A stretch of DNA of 64,000 nucleotides from Oikopleura dioica (GCA_907165135.1 OU015566.1:1366501-1430500), one strand, 5' to 3'; positions 23,909 to 35,467 are shown, counted from the first letter of the stretch. Notes: generated by a model from the letters alone, not told the origin. Numbers and translations: made by a program.

Positions 23909-24856
23909 TTATTCTTCATAAATTTTCGACTCGATTGATTTTCCTTTCTTTTCTCTTTTCCACTTCATTCTTTTGAAATGAAAAAAGTGAGTCTTCCTTG
24001 ATTTCAACTTTTGAATCTTACCTTCTGTTTTGAAACCAGATTTTGACCTGTCGCTCGGACAATCTAGTGATGTTTGAAAGTTGAACTCTTCTGTCAGCAG
24101 TGAGGTAAGGATGGAGGCAGAATTCAGCTTCAAGCTCCATCAACTGACGGGAATTGTAAGGCTAGAAATATGAAAAGTTACTTTTCCTGATTTTTGGGCA
24201 AATTTTGGTTATTTTTGGTCGAATTTCGGAGAGATCAAAATTTCAATTCGAAAAAAATGTGGGTAGAGCGAAAATTTCGATTGTGTAAATTTTTGACTCA
24301 AAAATTTGACCAAATTTTTGTCAAAATTTTGGTTGCTTATATTTTTATTCAAATCGCCTTTTCTCAATTTCGGCAAAAAACAGATACTTACAGTTCTCTT
24401 CCGGCGACCACCAGCTTTAAGCCATTTTTGAGTCGGATCTTCTTCTGAATTCAACTCTTCATTTTGCGCTGTTTCCTCCGCTTTTTGCTTTGGTTTTCGT
24501 TTTCTTCTTTTGTCGGAGCCCTGAAATTTCGATTATTCAGAAGAAAAATATTGCTTTTACATTTAAGCTTCCAAAATTGGCAATTTGGTAAAGTTGCGCG
24601 ATCGGCCCCGTCGGCAGCAAATATCGTTCCAGCGCCGAAGGAGAAGGCTGACTCTCCCAGTTCGAGCTGAAAAAGTTCGCGTGAAAAAAGTGATTGCAAA
24701 TGAAGCACCTGAAGAGAGGTGCATTATCAGCTCGTAAATAAAAAACCTCATTTGCGAGAACTGCGGCAGATAGTTTGTAGGCTGCGGAAAGGGATGGACG
24801 GGGGGAAACGAGGCAGTGGCGGGATTGATTGCAACGTTCGCGTTTTGGCCGAGCAT
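23909..24856 (-). CDS. Posterior Hox-class homeodomain transcription factor
   Basis: Five exons (24856-24747, 24708-24561, 24520-24392, 24161-24022, 23969-23909) give 195 residues. A lysine/arginine-rich stretch precedes [11 protein letters not shown], which recalls the Trp-Leu motif of posterior (PG9-10) Hox proteins, then a homeodomain starting [19 protein letters not shown] and ending [19 protein letters not shown], with W48, F49, N51 and R53 of helix 3 intact. An intron inside the codon for Arg of NRR splits helix 3, and another falls before the PYN. The domain ends 12 residues from the C-terminus. It is a DNA-binding developmental regulator. The exact paralogue cannot be decided by eye. 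No other Hox gene is in the window, so it is not in a tight cluster. The start could be further upstream: the frame before the ATG stays open for 22 codons. Confidence 0.85.
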
Positions 24857-25935
24857 ATTTTGCGCGTCGAAGATATACGGCCAGCAACTGTGGCAGAGTT
24901 CATTTTTTAGTTTTTACACAACTTTTGGTCTTTCGAAATATTTTCGGACTGTTAGCGATTTTAACGGTTTTTCTTAAAAAATAATCAGAATATTTTATTT
25001 AAGGACCACCCACCCCCGGCAGCTTTTTCCTCCGAAAAATTGAAATTTCTAAAAACGCCATATTTTTGGTTCGAAATGCGTCCCCAGGATAAACTTGCCT
25101 CAAAAACTTGATAAGAGGAATTTTTGACCAAGAATAATCAATATTATCGTCAAAATTAGGGCAAATTCGTCAATTTTCGGCGAATGGCCCAATTCTCAGA
25201 TGCGATTTTGGGGTTGAAGGAGTCGAGATAGACCCTCAGAAAATGAAGCCTCAAAATCGTTTTTTGACCCGTAGAATCCATTTCCGGGGTCAAAATTTTA
25301 AAGTTCCGAAATTTGATTTTTTGAAAAAAGCTGACGGGGGGGGGAGAGGGATATTTATCTTAATAATCAAATCTTTTTTTTTATCATATTTATCGAGTAT
25401 GTAAAGTACTTACTGACAAGAACGATTCTAGAACTCTGGCTTTGCGCCATATGCTGATTGAACCTGTGACTGTCCATTTTCGTGCCCGGAAATAAAAGTC
25501 AATAAAACAAACGACGCAATAAACAAATTTTATAGTTTGGTCTTCAGCTGCTCTCTTAGCTGCGCGAAAATTGGGGAGCACTTTGCAGCGAAACTCGTTA
25601 TCAGATTGTTAAAAAATCATTAGCTCTGTTAGCAACTTGTAAATCAGCAATTCGCAAGTGGAGAAAAACGGTCAGCTGGTGCACCATCAAAGGGCCAGCG
25701 AAATCTTCAAGGGTATCATGCCGACGGCGTTATTTCAAGGATTTTCATTACGACTTTTGGAAATTAGGAGTTTGAAACAACGACGAGAGGTTCCTTTCAT
25801 ATTTTGTTATTTTCAAGTTGACGCGTGAACTACAGGATATTTTCTCCTGGGCAATGGACTCATTGATAATATAAAGTATTATATTAATAAAATGACAAAA
25901 TGCGTTATTATAAACGAGCCGTTGGCTGCCAAAAA
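24857..25935. other. AT-rich, gene-poor stretch
   Basis: Low-complexity sequence with repeated phrases such as TTTTGACCC...AGAAATGGATTTT (about 25258 and again, inverted, near 26893), suggesting a dispersed repeat. An ORF at 25390-25581 lacks support. Confidence 0.35.
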
Positions 25936-26145
25936 CTAATACATTGATTTATAACAAACGTAACAGATAAAAAAGAAAAATGCAAGAATATTGAAAACGT
26001 CGTTTATAAGAACTGCGGCGATTTCGGGACCAGCCCAATCGATACTTGATGTTATTTCACTCGCACAAGTTTTAGCCCATATTTGCTGGCCAATAAATTC
26101 AACGCATCTTTCGTCATAGTCAAGGCATAAACATGATGGAGGCAC
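25936..26145 (-). CDS. Possible last exon of a small single-pass membrane protein
   Basis: An acceptor-like AATTAAAG precedes a frame GVPPSCLCLDYDERCVEFIG... with five Cys in the ectodomain-like part, ending in a hydrophobic segment (VFNILAFFFFICYVCY) six residues from the stop. Earlier exons were not found. It loosely resembles the Cys-rich, membrane-ended tail of the GH9 gene at 27828, which may be coincidence. Confidence 0.3.
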   Translation of the reverse strand: MPPSCLCLDYDERCVEFIGQQIWAKTCASEITSSIDWAGPEIAAVLINDVFNILAFFFFICYVCYKSMY

Positions 26146-26636
26146 ACCTTTAATTCATTTACATTTTTGGAAAAAATAGCAAGTAGGTTAACCTACTTGC
26201 AAATGCAATTACCATTCACCCATTTTTGGTCGTTTGGAAGAAAAAAACAACAGGAAAATTTTTCTTGTATTGTTTCAACCAAAACTGCATCGTACACAGG
26301 ATCGCCTAACATTAATTATAATTCCGCATAAATCGGTTGCTCAAATATGTTTACCAGTGAACGAACCTACAAATTCTGTGCTTCGGTAATTTAAGAACAT
26401 AAGCTGAATACTGTCGACAAATTTCTTCCAATAATGAAGATGAATAAAAAGAAATGACTTGAAATATAACCGAATCTCTTTATAACACTGGATATTTTAT
26501 ACCTGCAAACCACCAAGTCCAAGAAAAATTAGAAGACAAAGTAATACCTTATAACAAGGATGTTTCACATTGAAGGACCTTTCATTTCTAGAGCAGGTGA
26601 TCATTCACTAGGCATTAATTGGGCCAAACCAAAATC

Positions 26637-26785
26637 AGGAAGTATAAAGATGGGAAGTGACAAAAAAGGAAGTAATACTTTTGATATGGGTTTTTATTGG
26701 CCGGTAGGCCAAATGCAGCGATCTTATTGGTCTTCAAAAAATGCACTTCCTTTTTTGTCGCTTCCTATTTTTATACTTCCTTTTT
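26637..26785. mobile_element. Hairpin element with inverted AGGAAGTATAAA arms
   Basis: Arms of about 37 bp (AGGAAGTATAAAGATGGGAAGTGACAAAAAAGGAAGT and its near-perfect complement) enclose a TTATTGGCC/GGCCAA spacer. Target duplications were not clear. Confidence 0.6.
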
Positions 26786-27256
26786 TTAGTTTGTGCCCAT
26801 TAATTTTCCCTTTATGATTGTCTCTCGATCAACAAGTAAAGGCCCCCCGTCAACAATTTTCGAAAAATCAAAAATCGAAATTTCATAATTTTGACCCCAG
26901 AAATGGATTTTCGTATTCCAGTAGTATTATGATAAATTTTTTTATGCCCTAATCTTAATTTTGCTTCTTTAACAATTCTGAAGATAGTCACCAGTTGACG
27001 GATAGTTAAATTTTTTATAAACTTGTAATTTCTAAAATAAAAGAAAAGAAAAAATTCGTAAAATGCATTTAGAGGAATGAAAGGCCCTACAACAATAACA
27101 TTACAAATCATCACCATGAGCATACTTCATTTAATTTTATGGACATGATCAAAGTTTGATCTGGTTACAGTATTGACTAATAACTTACAAGAAATGGATT
27201 TTTCTGTCGATTCGAGACACCACCCCACAACTAAAGATGCTATTTTTTATGTTTAC

Positions 27257-27559
27257 TCATTGCAATAAAATTTTCCTTATAATTCCGATCCAATGGATAA
27301 TCGGAGTAATTACGCCCAATATCAAGACGATTTTCATTGATGTAAAATTTTCTTCGTAATATGCTGGTAAAGTTTTGCTAGCACCAACTCCAATTTTTTT
27401 CTCAATCGCATCAATGAATATTTCATAGTTCATTTTCGCAACTGTAAAATACCAAGCTACAAATCCTAATTGCAAAGCTGAGGTACTGATAGAAAGAGCA
27501 AAAATTCCATATTCTGCATTGTCATCCACTCTTTCAATACCATCGTGAATATAATCCAT
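27257..27559 (-). CDS. Candidate small two-pass membrane protein
   Basis: An ATG-started frame of 100 residues with two hydrophobic segments (FALSISTSALQLGFVAWYF and IVLILGVITPIIHWIGII) and a charged middle. A possible acceptor lies 13 codons upstream, so it may be the last exon of a longer gene. No family recognised. A neighbouring hydrophobic frame at 26812-27123 could be related but lacks support. Confidence 0.35.
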   Translation of the reverse strand: MDYIHDGIERVDDNAEYGIFALSISTSALQLGFVAWYFTVAKMNYEIFIDAIEKKIGVGASKTLPAYYEENFTSMKIVLILGVITPIIHWIGIIRKILLQ

Positions 27560-27827
27560 CTCTTTTTTCAGTGTGATACAGTCTAATTCTTCGGCTTGAA
27601 GGCCGAATTACATGTCTTTAATTCCATCACAAAGAATTTTTAGATTTTATGTAGTTACATAGATGGTGCAGTTGAGTGGTTTTTTTGACTGTCGACTAAT
27701 TTTCGGGTTACGCCGTCACCAAATTCTTTTGAAAGATCGAAAAATATTCGTTATATCTGCATTTCGAATTTATTGAAGATAAATAAATGTTAGTCACAAT
27801 ATTTACAGTTAAAAACATTTGCTGAAT

Positions 27828-30779
27828 CTAAACAAGGTGCAGCAAACTTAGAATTACAACCAAAATTGTAGCAATGAAGATTTTGTATTGAGAGCACGCT
27901 GTATCAGGCCAGATTTGCTTCTCGACAGGAGTTACTTTCGCATTCCATTGGCCGAAAATATCCCAGAGCATGTAGCAATTGATGATTTTTCGATTGACGC
28001 ATCGCTCAAAAGTCGAAAAACTTCAAGAAAAAATTAATATTTTCGATCAGAAAATCAGGAATCTTACCGACAAGGACTGTCACTCGGCTCATCCCTTCCA
28101 TCATCTGCTTCAACTAGGCAGTTATCAAACGTAAAAATGATTTCGGCAACTGGGCAGAAATCTTTGCCAGCCCGAAGCGCGTCTTTTGTACAAATCATTT
28201 CATCGAGTTCGAATCGCAAGTCATTCTTTTCGTCATTGTTCCAGAAAGTGAAAATTTCAGGGGTATCCTCGCAGTGCCCTGCGCGTATTTGAACGCATCC
28301 TTAATTTTTTGTCTCTGTAGAATGAGGGGGTTAAACTTACTGTCAAAGGAAGAATATCTACAGGAGCTTTCTGGATTGTCTGTCAGGGCACAGGTTTTAA
28401 TTGCGTCCTGAATATCAGATTTTGAGGATTTTTCACAAGATGAAAATGTCCTTTTATGACTTATTTTTAAAAAACTTACCGTAATAGAGCCAATCTCGCA
28501 ATTGACCCTTTCTTCGATCAATTCCTCGAGCTCCGGATTCAGTCCAGTTTCTTTCTTTTCCGGAATTCCTTCCCGCAACTTCACTTTTTTGATCGGCCGC
28601 CTGCTGATTTTAATCGGCGCTTTTGTCGTTTCCTCTTTCGGCTCCGTCGTCGTTGTTGTTTCATCTGTAGTGGAGGCTGTTGTCGTTGTCGTTGTCGATT
28701 TTGTCGTGATTCGATATTGTTTTGCTGGGGGAACATAAACTGTTGTCGTTTTTGTTGTCGGCTTCGTCGTCGCTGCTGGGGTTGCTTGATTGTTTCGAGG
28801 AAGACCCATCGATTCAGGAACGGTGAACGGGTTGGGAGGGATGTAAGGAGTGGCTTTTGTGGTTGTTATTCTGAAGATTTCCTTTGGATCAACGCCGGCT
28901 TTGATTTTTTCGATTTCGCGCTCGAGCTGCTCGAATGTGATTTCTTCGTCTTTTTGACCGGGAGAGATGTTGGAATAAGGACGCGACGGTAAACTCGGCT
29001 TGCCTGTATTTTCTGAAAAGTGAAAGATAGCTTATGTAGTTGACAGATAAAACGTACCTGGGAGAATATTTTTCTCTCGCATTTGATTGGATAATCCCGG
29101 CAAAGGATTGTAGTAGTAATCGGAAATGTCGAAATCGTAGTTTTGAAAGTCGTAGTCCAGTCCAGGAAGACTATCATAATCATCATAGTCGTCTAACCCC
29201 AAGTAGTCGTTCACAATGTCAGCTGGTAATCCTGCGTCATCGGAAGCGCCTGCCGCTGGCTGGGATGCTCCGTTATTGCATCTTACCCAGCCGATTTGGG
29301 GGTCGTAGCACATTCCGCCGGACATGACATCGTTGATTCCGACTTCGCTTTCCGCTAGAGAGCAAAATGTGATCAAATGATTGATATGAAAATTAGAAAA
29401 CCTTTTGTTGAAATCGTAGAAGCTGTCGTTGTTGTCGTCGTTGTCGTCGTAGTTGTCGTGATACAGGGCGGCGGAGGATTCATCTCTAAGTACAGTTGAG
29501 CCGCCAGTGCTCCTTGATAACCAGCATTGTAGTCCAGCGCCACTTCTGATTGTTTATAATTCGAGCGCTCATTGTAGTAACGATCGTTAATATCCGGCCC
29601 ACCAACAAGAGCGCCAAGGAGAACGTGCGGATTCGGATCAGGGCTCGTTTCTGCTACTTTCGTGCATGCAACTGGCTTGGGAGGACAAGAACTGGCTCGG
29701 TGGTGATATTTTGTCGGCGGATTGCGCCCCCAGCCGACGATGTAGGAGCGAACGTCTTTTCCGAGAAAGTAGTCGATTTGCGACTTGGCGAACTCGCGAT
29801 AGCGGCAACTATTGATTCCGAGATCCGCGGCGATTCCACAAACAAATGCGATATTTGCCGCGTAGCGATTTGGTCCCCACTCTGCCAGGAAAAGCAAACC
29901 TTTTGGGGTGAAAGCTTTTCCGCTGTCCTTCATAAACTTGTCGCAAAACCGCTTGATTGGAATATCATAATCAGCACTGGCAGTCATGTTCTTGAGCAAA
30001 ACTTGCGCTCCGATCGTCACGTCGTCCCAGAAATAAGCAAACGGATCAGCGGTGGAAAGCGCGAACTCTTCGTACTTTTTCTGCGCCGCTCTGAGATACC
30101 AACTGTCAGAAGTAGCGTAGTAAATCCAAAGCGCCGCCCAAGTTAGTTCGTCGCCGAAGCCAGAGGATTTGTAATACTTTTCAGCGTCTGGAATCGCTCG
30201 GTGGTAATAGTCGCGATATCGATCCGCGAATTCGTACAAGTCCCGAGCGTGTTTCAGGCATTTCGCGGCGAATTGAGGGTCGTCTTCTTGGAGCAAAATG
30301 CTCGCCGAAGCTAGAGCCGCCGCTGTTTGACCAGCTAGATCTGTTCCCGGCCGCTCGTCAGTAATCGCAAATGCTTTTCGCGCCCAAGTGATGTCTTCTG
30401 GTCTTCCCCAGCGCTTGTGGTCGATTTCTCCGATGCCCACTTGTCCGTAGAGCTTGTACTTTTCCGGATGACAGTTGATCAGGTACTCCGCTCCGTGTCG
30501 CAGAGCCTTTTTCAAATTATCCAGCTCTCCCGCCTCTACGTATTGTTCTCTGTACTGGACTCCTCCCCAAGCGAGCGTGGTCATACTGTAAGCCATCGGA
30601 AAATTGAATTTCATGAAATCACCGGCGTCGAAATAACCACCAGTTAAATCTTCGTTGTCATCGCCGAAATCTTGAAGGGCAGCGTCTCCGCGCCAGACGA
30701 TCCGGGAGTCGCCTTTTTTCCCGGAGCGTTGGGCTTCGTAGAAGAGAAGAGAGAGACCTTTCATGGAATAACGAAAACG
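27828..30779 (-). CDS. GH9 cellulase with Thr-rich linker, acidic region and Cys-rich membrane-ended tail
   Basis: Six exons (30779-29402, 29354-29058, 29012-28480, 28407-28341, 28299-28068, 28020-27828) sum to 899 in-frame residues from an acceptor at 30780; the 5' exon with a signal peptide was not found. Residues 1-440 are a glycoside hydrolase family 9 (alpha/alpha)6 domain: LLFYEAQRSGK, GGYFDAGDFMKF with both catalytic-base Asp, GRNPPTKYHHRASSC, and NYKQSEVALDYNAG with the acid Glu. It should cut beta-1,4-glucans such as cellulose, which tunicates make. A poly-Thr run follows, then Asp/Tyr-rich DDYDDYD, a second Thr-rich mucin-like stretch, and a Cys-rich region of about 170 residues. 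The chain ends in a hydrophobic segment (IFIATILVVILSLLHLV), likely a GPI signal or anchor. Confidence 0.85.
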
Positions 30780-30798
30780 CTAGCACGAAAATCTCTAG

Positions 30799-31190
30799 AT
30801 GCGGCGCATTAGAGCCCTGGCGCACCAATTTCGTGCTTCCAGAACATCAACTTTTTTCTCTAGATCTACCGGCTCGCTTGACAAAAGTTTCATTTCGACA
30901 TCATTCTGCCTCAGCTCCGGCTGGGTAAGAGAAATTCTCCAACAAAGGAGAGGTCCGAGAGCGAGATTTTTACGGTCAGTACTGTAATAACTTATTACTA
31001 ATAAGGATAGGTTACTAGAGATCTATTTCTCACAATATTTTTAGACGAGGGAGAAGAGCTGCGATGTTAGTAACCAGCGGTGGAACTGAGATCACCGTCA
31101 TGGATTACTATGACGAGGACGGAATCACGGACGACAAAAAATTAGTGCCTTCTCATTCACTCACTTTAAGCCGAAAAAGGCTGGTTGAAT
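30799..31190 (+). CDS. Doubtful small + strand gene between the two GH9 genes
   Basis: CTCTAG sits directly before ATGCGGCGC, as for a spliced-leader acceptor. The frame MRRIRALAHQFRASRTSTFFSRSTG is Arg/Ser-rich like a mitochondrial presequence and ends at a GTAAGAG donor (30925). A TTTTTAG acceptor at about 31044 leads to a second coding-like frame (ATGTTAGTAACC..., MLVTSGGTEITVMDYYDEDG). I could not join them in frame, and the region could instead be the 5' end of the leftward GH9 gene. Confidence 0.25.
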
Positions 31191-31289
31191 CTTTACACTG
31201 TTCTGGCCACTTATCAATCCCTCATTTAAAATGGTTCATTTTAATAAAAAAAACACGTTCCGCTGTTTACCAAATGCTTCAAACATTCG

Positions 31290-32844
31290 TCATTCCATTC
31301 CTATCAACTCTCCATAGTCAGGTGCAAAAGTCCCCATCGCAAGCAACTTCTGCCCTACTTTCGAGTCTCCCACTGACAGCGTACTTTTGTCTTCAATCAG
31401 TGTTCCTTCGATTTCTAGCGTTAGCACTCCAGCGGCGAGGGCTGTAAATCCAGCGTTAGTGTTCAGCGTAACCGTCGAATGTTGGTAGTCGCTTCGGTCA
31501 TCGAGAAACTCATCGAGCGGATTCGGACCGGCGACGACAGCGCCGTGCAAAATGTGAGGATTCGGGTCTTCCGAGTCTTTCTGCGCCCAGCCGCATTTTG
31601 CCGGTTTGTAGGGACACGAACTGGCCTTGTGGTACGGCCGCTGGGGGCCTCCGTTCTTCCCGTAGCCGACGACAAAGGATTGCCCGGTGTTTTCTCCGAG
31701 AACGTAGTACAGTTGCTTTTTCGCGAGAAGCCGGTATACATTCGGCCGGATGTTATTTTCCGCTGCGATGAGGCACAAAAAGCAGGAAGACGTCGTTGCT
31801 TCAAGAGTGCCCCATTCTGTCAGGAAAAGAAGCCCCGCCGGTGTGTAATCCGCCCCGCCACCGGGCAACAATTTATCGCAAAATCGAATGGTTGGGCCCC
31901 AATGCGGCTCAGCTTTCGTCAAACTTGCCAGCATCGTGTGAACAGCGATTCGTTTATCATCCCAGTTGTAATACTCCATCGGCTGGCGCTTGTTGAATTT
32001 TTTCATATGAGCAGTCGCTTTTTTGATCCAAATTGGCCGGGCCTCTCGATTTTGAACGGCCTTGGCGATCCAGAGCGCTGCCCAAGCGAGTTCGTCGTGA
32101 AAGCCGTTGTATGATTTGTAGCGATTGGCGGCGTCGAGGATCGATTCGTGATAACTGCCTTGGTACTGATTGGCGAATTTGTAGAGCTGCATTGCTTTTT
32201 CCATGCATCGGCGTTGGAATTTCTCGTCGAATCCGCGAAAAACCATGGATGTTGCGGCCAAGGCAGCGGCTGTTTCGGCGATGAGATCAGAGCAGGGACG
32301 CTTGTTCGTGCATTTGAACGAAATTTCGTCGAAAGCTTCGAGCATATCTTCCGGTCGCCCCCAGTACTCATTCGTGTCTTTTGTCTGGCCGACTTGGCCG
32401 TAGAACTCGAAGGGGTTAGTGTGGCATTTGATGAAGTAGTCTGCCGCCCATTTAAGGGCGTCCATAGCTACTCGATACTCGTTCGCCTGGACGTACGCTT
32501 CTTTAAACTCAACCACACTCCAGGCAAGAAGAGTCATCGCGCTGGCCATCGGGAATCCGAACTTGACAAAATCGTGGTCGACGAAATATCCACCGACGAG
32601 ATTTACTTTGTGATATCCTCCGTCCGTCAAGCCGGAATCTTGGCGCCAGTCGATTCGTTTTGGATGCATGCTGAGTTCTCCGCTTCGCTGGGCTTCGAAA
32701 AAAAGAAAGGAGAGGTGGATAGCATGGGCGACATCGTGGACGTATGGAGGGGTGGTGGTCGTGATGACGGAAAAGGCAGTAGGGTTTGGTGGTGGAGGAG
32801 TGTTGACAGCGACGTTTGCGCCGTTGAAGACAGGGTTTACTCGG
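31290..32844 (-). CDS. GH9-family protein with degenerate active site (probable pseudoenzyme)
   Basis: A single long exon from an acceptor at 32845 (517 residues) plus an unfound signal-peptide exon. After a Pro/Thr linker (NTPPPPNPTAFSVITTTTPPY) comes a GH9 fold aligned throughout with the neighbouring cellulase: FFFEAQRSGEL, YFIKCHTNPFEFYGQVG, WGRPEDM, GFHDELAWAALW, LLFLTEWG, DPNPHILHGAVVAGP. But the base motif DAGD is VDHD (first Asp lost), the HHR substrate-site motif is YHK, and the acid-Glu segment SEVALDYNAG is STVTLNTNAG (Glu lost). The fold residues are kept and no frameshift is present, so selection for a non-catalytic role, such as cellulose binding or scaffolding, is more likely than decay. 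It is tandem with and a paralogue of the active-looking gene. Confidence 0.85.
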
Positions 32845-33268
32845 CTAGAAATCCATTGTTACTAATTTCTTCTTGAAAAATATTTTTTTATTTTTGAAAA
32901 ATTTTTTTCTTTTTGAACAAAATTTTTTTTCTATTTTTTTCTTTTTTATTTTCCAAAAAAAGAAAAAAATATATAAATTATCCCTGAAGTGTCAAAATTT
33001 TCGCCTCCAAGAATCACCCTTCACTTCCTCTCCCCCTTTTGTTTCCTGAAATAATAAACTGTCATAAAATAAGCGCAAGCAATTCAACCGCGAAAACAAG
33101 AGGCCTTCATTCTATTCCAAAACGTTTAAAATTTCAACTGCAATTTTACAGTCTGCGAGAATCGATGTAACAATCGTACGAGTTAGTTTACACGCGTGTC
33201 AATATTGAAGTTTCTCGTTTTTAAGCCGACTGCGCTGGTCCCAGTCAGCAGAGATCTTCAAATCAGAC
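32845..33268. promoter_or_regulatory. Divergent intergenic region between GH9 paralogue and ceramide synthase
   Basis: Poly-T/A tract (32870-32970), then a short region holding both 5' ends. The missing first exon of the GH9 gene should lie here; a candidate ATG (MKASCFRG) is not convincing as a signal peptide. Confidence 0.35.
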
Positions 33269-35467
33269 ATGAGCGACTTTTTCTGGAGCGATTCTATTTG
33301 GCTTCCGCCGGGAATAAAATGGACCGACTTAGAGAAATTTCAAAATGATGGAGGAAAAATCCCAGTTTTTGAAGATCTGTATATCATTTTTCCACTGTCG
33401 ATAGCGATTCTTGTGCTAAGAAAGACCTTAGAGAAGATTGTTTTTAAACCAATTGGTCACGGATAAAAGATTTTTTTAAGAGAAAAAAATTAACATTTAG
33501 GTCTTCGAGTTTGATGAGCTTTTAGGGTCAGCACTGACCGCCGATTTCCTAGGTCAATTTGGCCGGTCATTTCGAAATAGGCGAAATCCATGGTCCGTTT
33601 GTTCGGTCGGGTCAGCTTTTGGTCGACCAATCAGACCCGATCAGGTCAATTTTTTGGTCAGTGCCGACCCTAGGTGAACTTTGAGTTTCACCAAAAAATT
33701 TTTAAAAATTCTTATCAATAATTTTAAAAAATATATTTTAATTTTTAAAATCATTGATAAGAATTTTTAAAATTTTTTGGAGAAAACATGAATAATATTT
33801 TTCAACTGGGAAGAATTTCTTATATCATTTTGTTATCCGTTAAAAGCCGCTATTTTGGCCTGAAAGACAGAACCCGCAAAACGAATGTGCCAAACGAAAT
33901 CTTGGAAAAATATTTTCTTTCAAATCAAATCTTTCAAGAAAAAAATTTGAAAGAAGAGGACAAAGGTAAGTTCGCTTTTTATAAGCAATAAATTCACGGA
34001 AACGGGTCTAAATTCCAAGAAAACATTTCCCGATCAAATATTGAAATAAGCCCTCGCTAAGTTAATATCTTTAAGCGGTCAAAAGCGGTAAAAACTTTCA
34101 AATGGGCTTATAATTTTATGGCGCCATTTTTCTTAGATTTTTAAGCGCGAATTCTTGAAAAACTTGGAGAATCATGGGACGAGGGGAAAATCGAAAGATG
34201 GTTTCGAAATCAGCGAAGACTAACAATCAAGCCGAAAATTGGGAAATTTGGGGAAACCATGTGGAGAGCCGTTTACTACATTTTTGCTTTCAGGGATGTT
34301 CAGAAATTTTTTTTATGCTTGCATCTAAGGCCCTCGAACTAAAAATTGATTGAAAATCGACAATTTAGGAATTTCGCATGTAATTTATCAACAGTTTAAG
34401 AGTCCTTGCCTCCATTCTAGTGGAAAATTCTTGTGAGGGAATTTAGTTCTCTTCAAATACGGTATTATTTGAAGTGCTGTATTTGCTCACTCTGAGAGGA
34501 ATGTTTAATCTTTCTTGAATCATTTGAACAACAAAAAGCGCAGCTACGGAACTAGCGTCGTCATCAACAAAAGTTGGTTTTGGAACACGATCGAATGTTG
34601 GGAAAACTACCCGATGCAGGAGCTCACGCCCGATGTCCAGAAATACTATTTTCTTGGCTGTGGGCATGCTCTGTCGCTTTGTCTGACCTTGCTGACGGAT
34701 AATGTGAGGAAGGACTTCAAAGCGAAAATTGTTCACCACGCGGCTACGCTTAGTTTGTTGGTGTTTTCTTATGTTTGTGGGTATACAAGAGTCGGAGCGC
34801 TCGGTAAGCATTTCTAGAGACGCATATCAAAAACCGTAAATTTTATTACTCTTGTTCATGTTTTATCTTAAAATTTTGTCTAAGTTCGAATAGAAAATAC
34901 TACCATAAAAAATCTTAGCAGCGAATGAAAAAGTTGTGACTAACAAATGTATTTGGTCCTTGATGAAATTTTAACGACGAGAGTCTCTTGTAGGAAAGAA
35001 TGACAGCCAATTTTTTAGTTATGTGGCTCCATGATGGTTCTGATTTCTACCTCGAAATCGCAAAATCTCTCGTTTATCTCAAGAAACAGTTCCTTGCGGA
35101 TATTTTCTTCACAATTTTCGCCCTCGCCTTTTTCATCAGGTAAAAACCCCCTACTTCCCCATCTTTATCATTTCTCTCAGCCGAATCGTGTACTTTCCCT
35201 TTGTCGTGATTCACACAACTTTGGTCAAACCCATCGGTCTTTTTGGCCTCTTTCCTGGGTACTTTATTTTCAACGCTTTGTTGGGTACTCTTTTATGTCT
35301 CCACCTTTACTGGTTTTATTTAATTTGCGACCTTGCTTGGAAACTGATCAAGGGAGACCAAATTGCGGATAACAGGTACTACCAACAATTTTACCAAGCT
35401 CCCTGACCCGTTCAGATCCGACAATGAAGAATCTTCATCAGAAGACGAAGCAAAAAAGACCAAATAA
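33269..35467 (+). CDS. CERS: Ceramide synthase (CerS/LASS, TLC domain)
   Basis: Seven exons (33269-33456, 33847-33965, 34146-34294, 34539-34803, 35019-35139, 35181-35375, 35416-35467) give 362 residues. The order matches animal CerS: luminal start, first helix (LYIIFPLSIAILVL), FKPIGRYFGLKDRTRK, a partial homeobox-like segment ending KIERWFRNQRR, then the TLC domain with the Lag1 motif KDFKAKIVHHAATLSLLVFSY and WLHDGSDFYLE (HH and D catalytic), more helices, and the acidic phospho-tail SDNEESSSEDE. It acylates sphingoid bases in the ER membrane to make ceramide. Two introns are not GT-AG in any in-frame reading: 33457-33846 (TC-AG, or GT-AA if shifted by one) and 34295-34538 (GA-AG or GG-AG). 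Confidence 0.9.

Noticed and set aside
28502-30146. Open + strand frames opposite the GH9 gene
   Set aside because: Antisense shadows of conserved GH9 and Thr-rich coding sequence.
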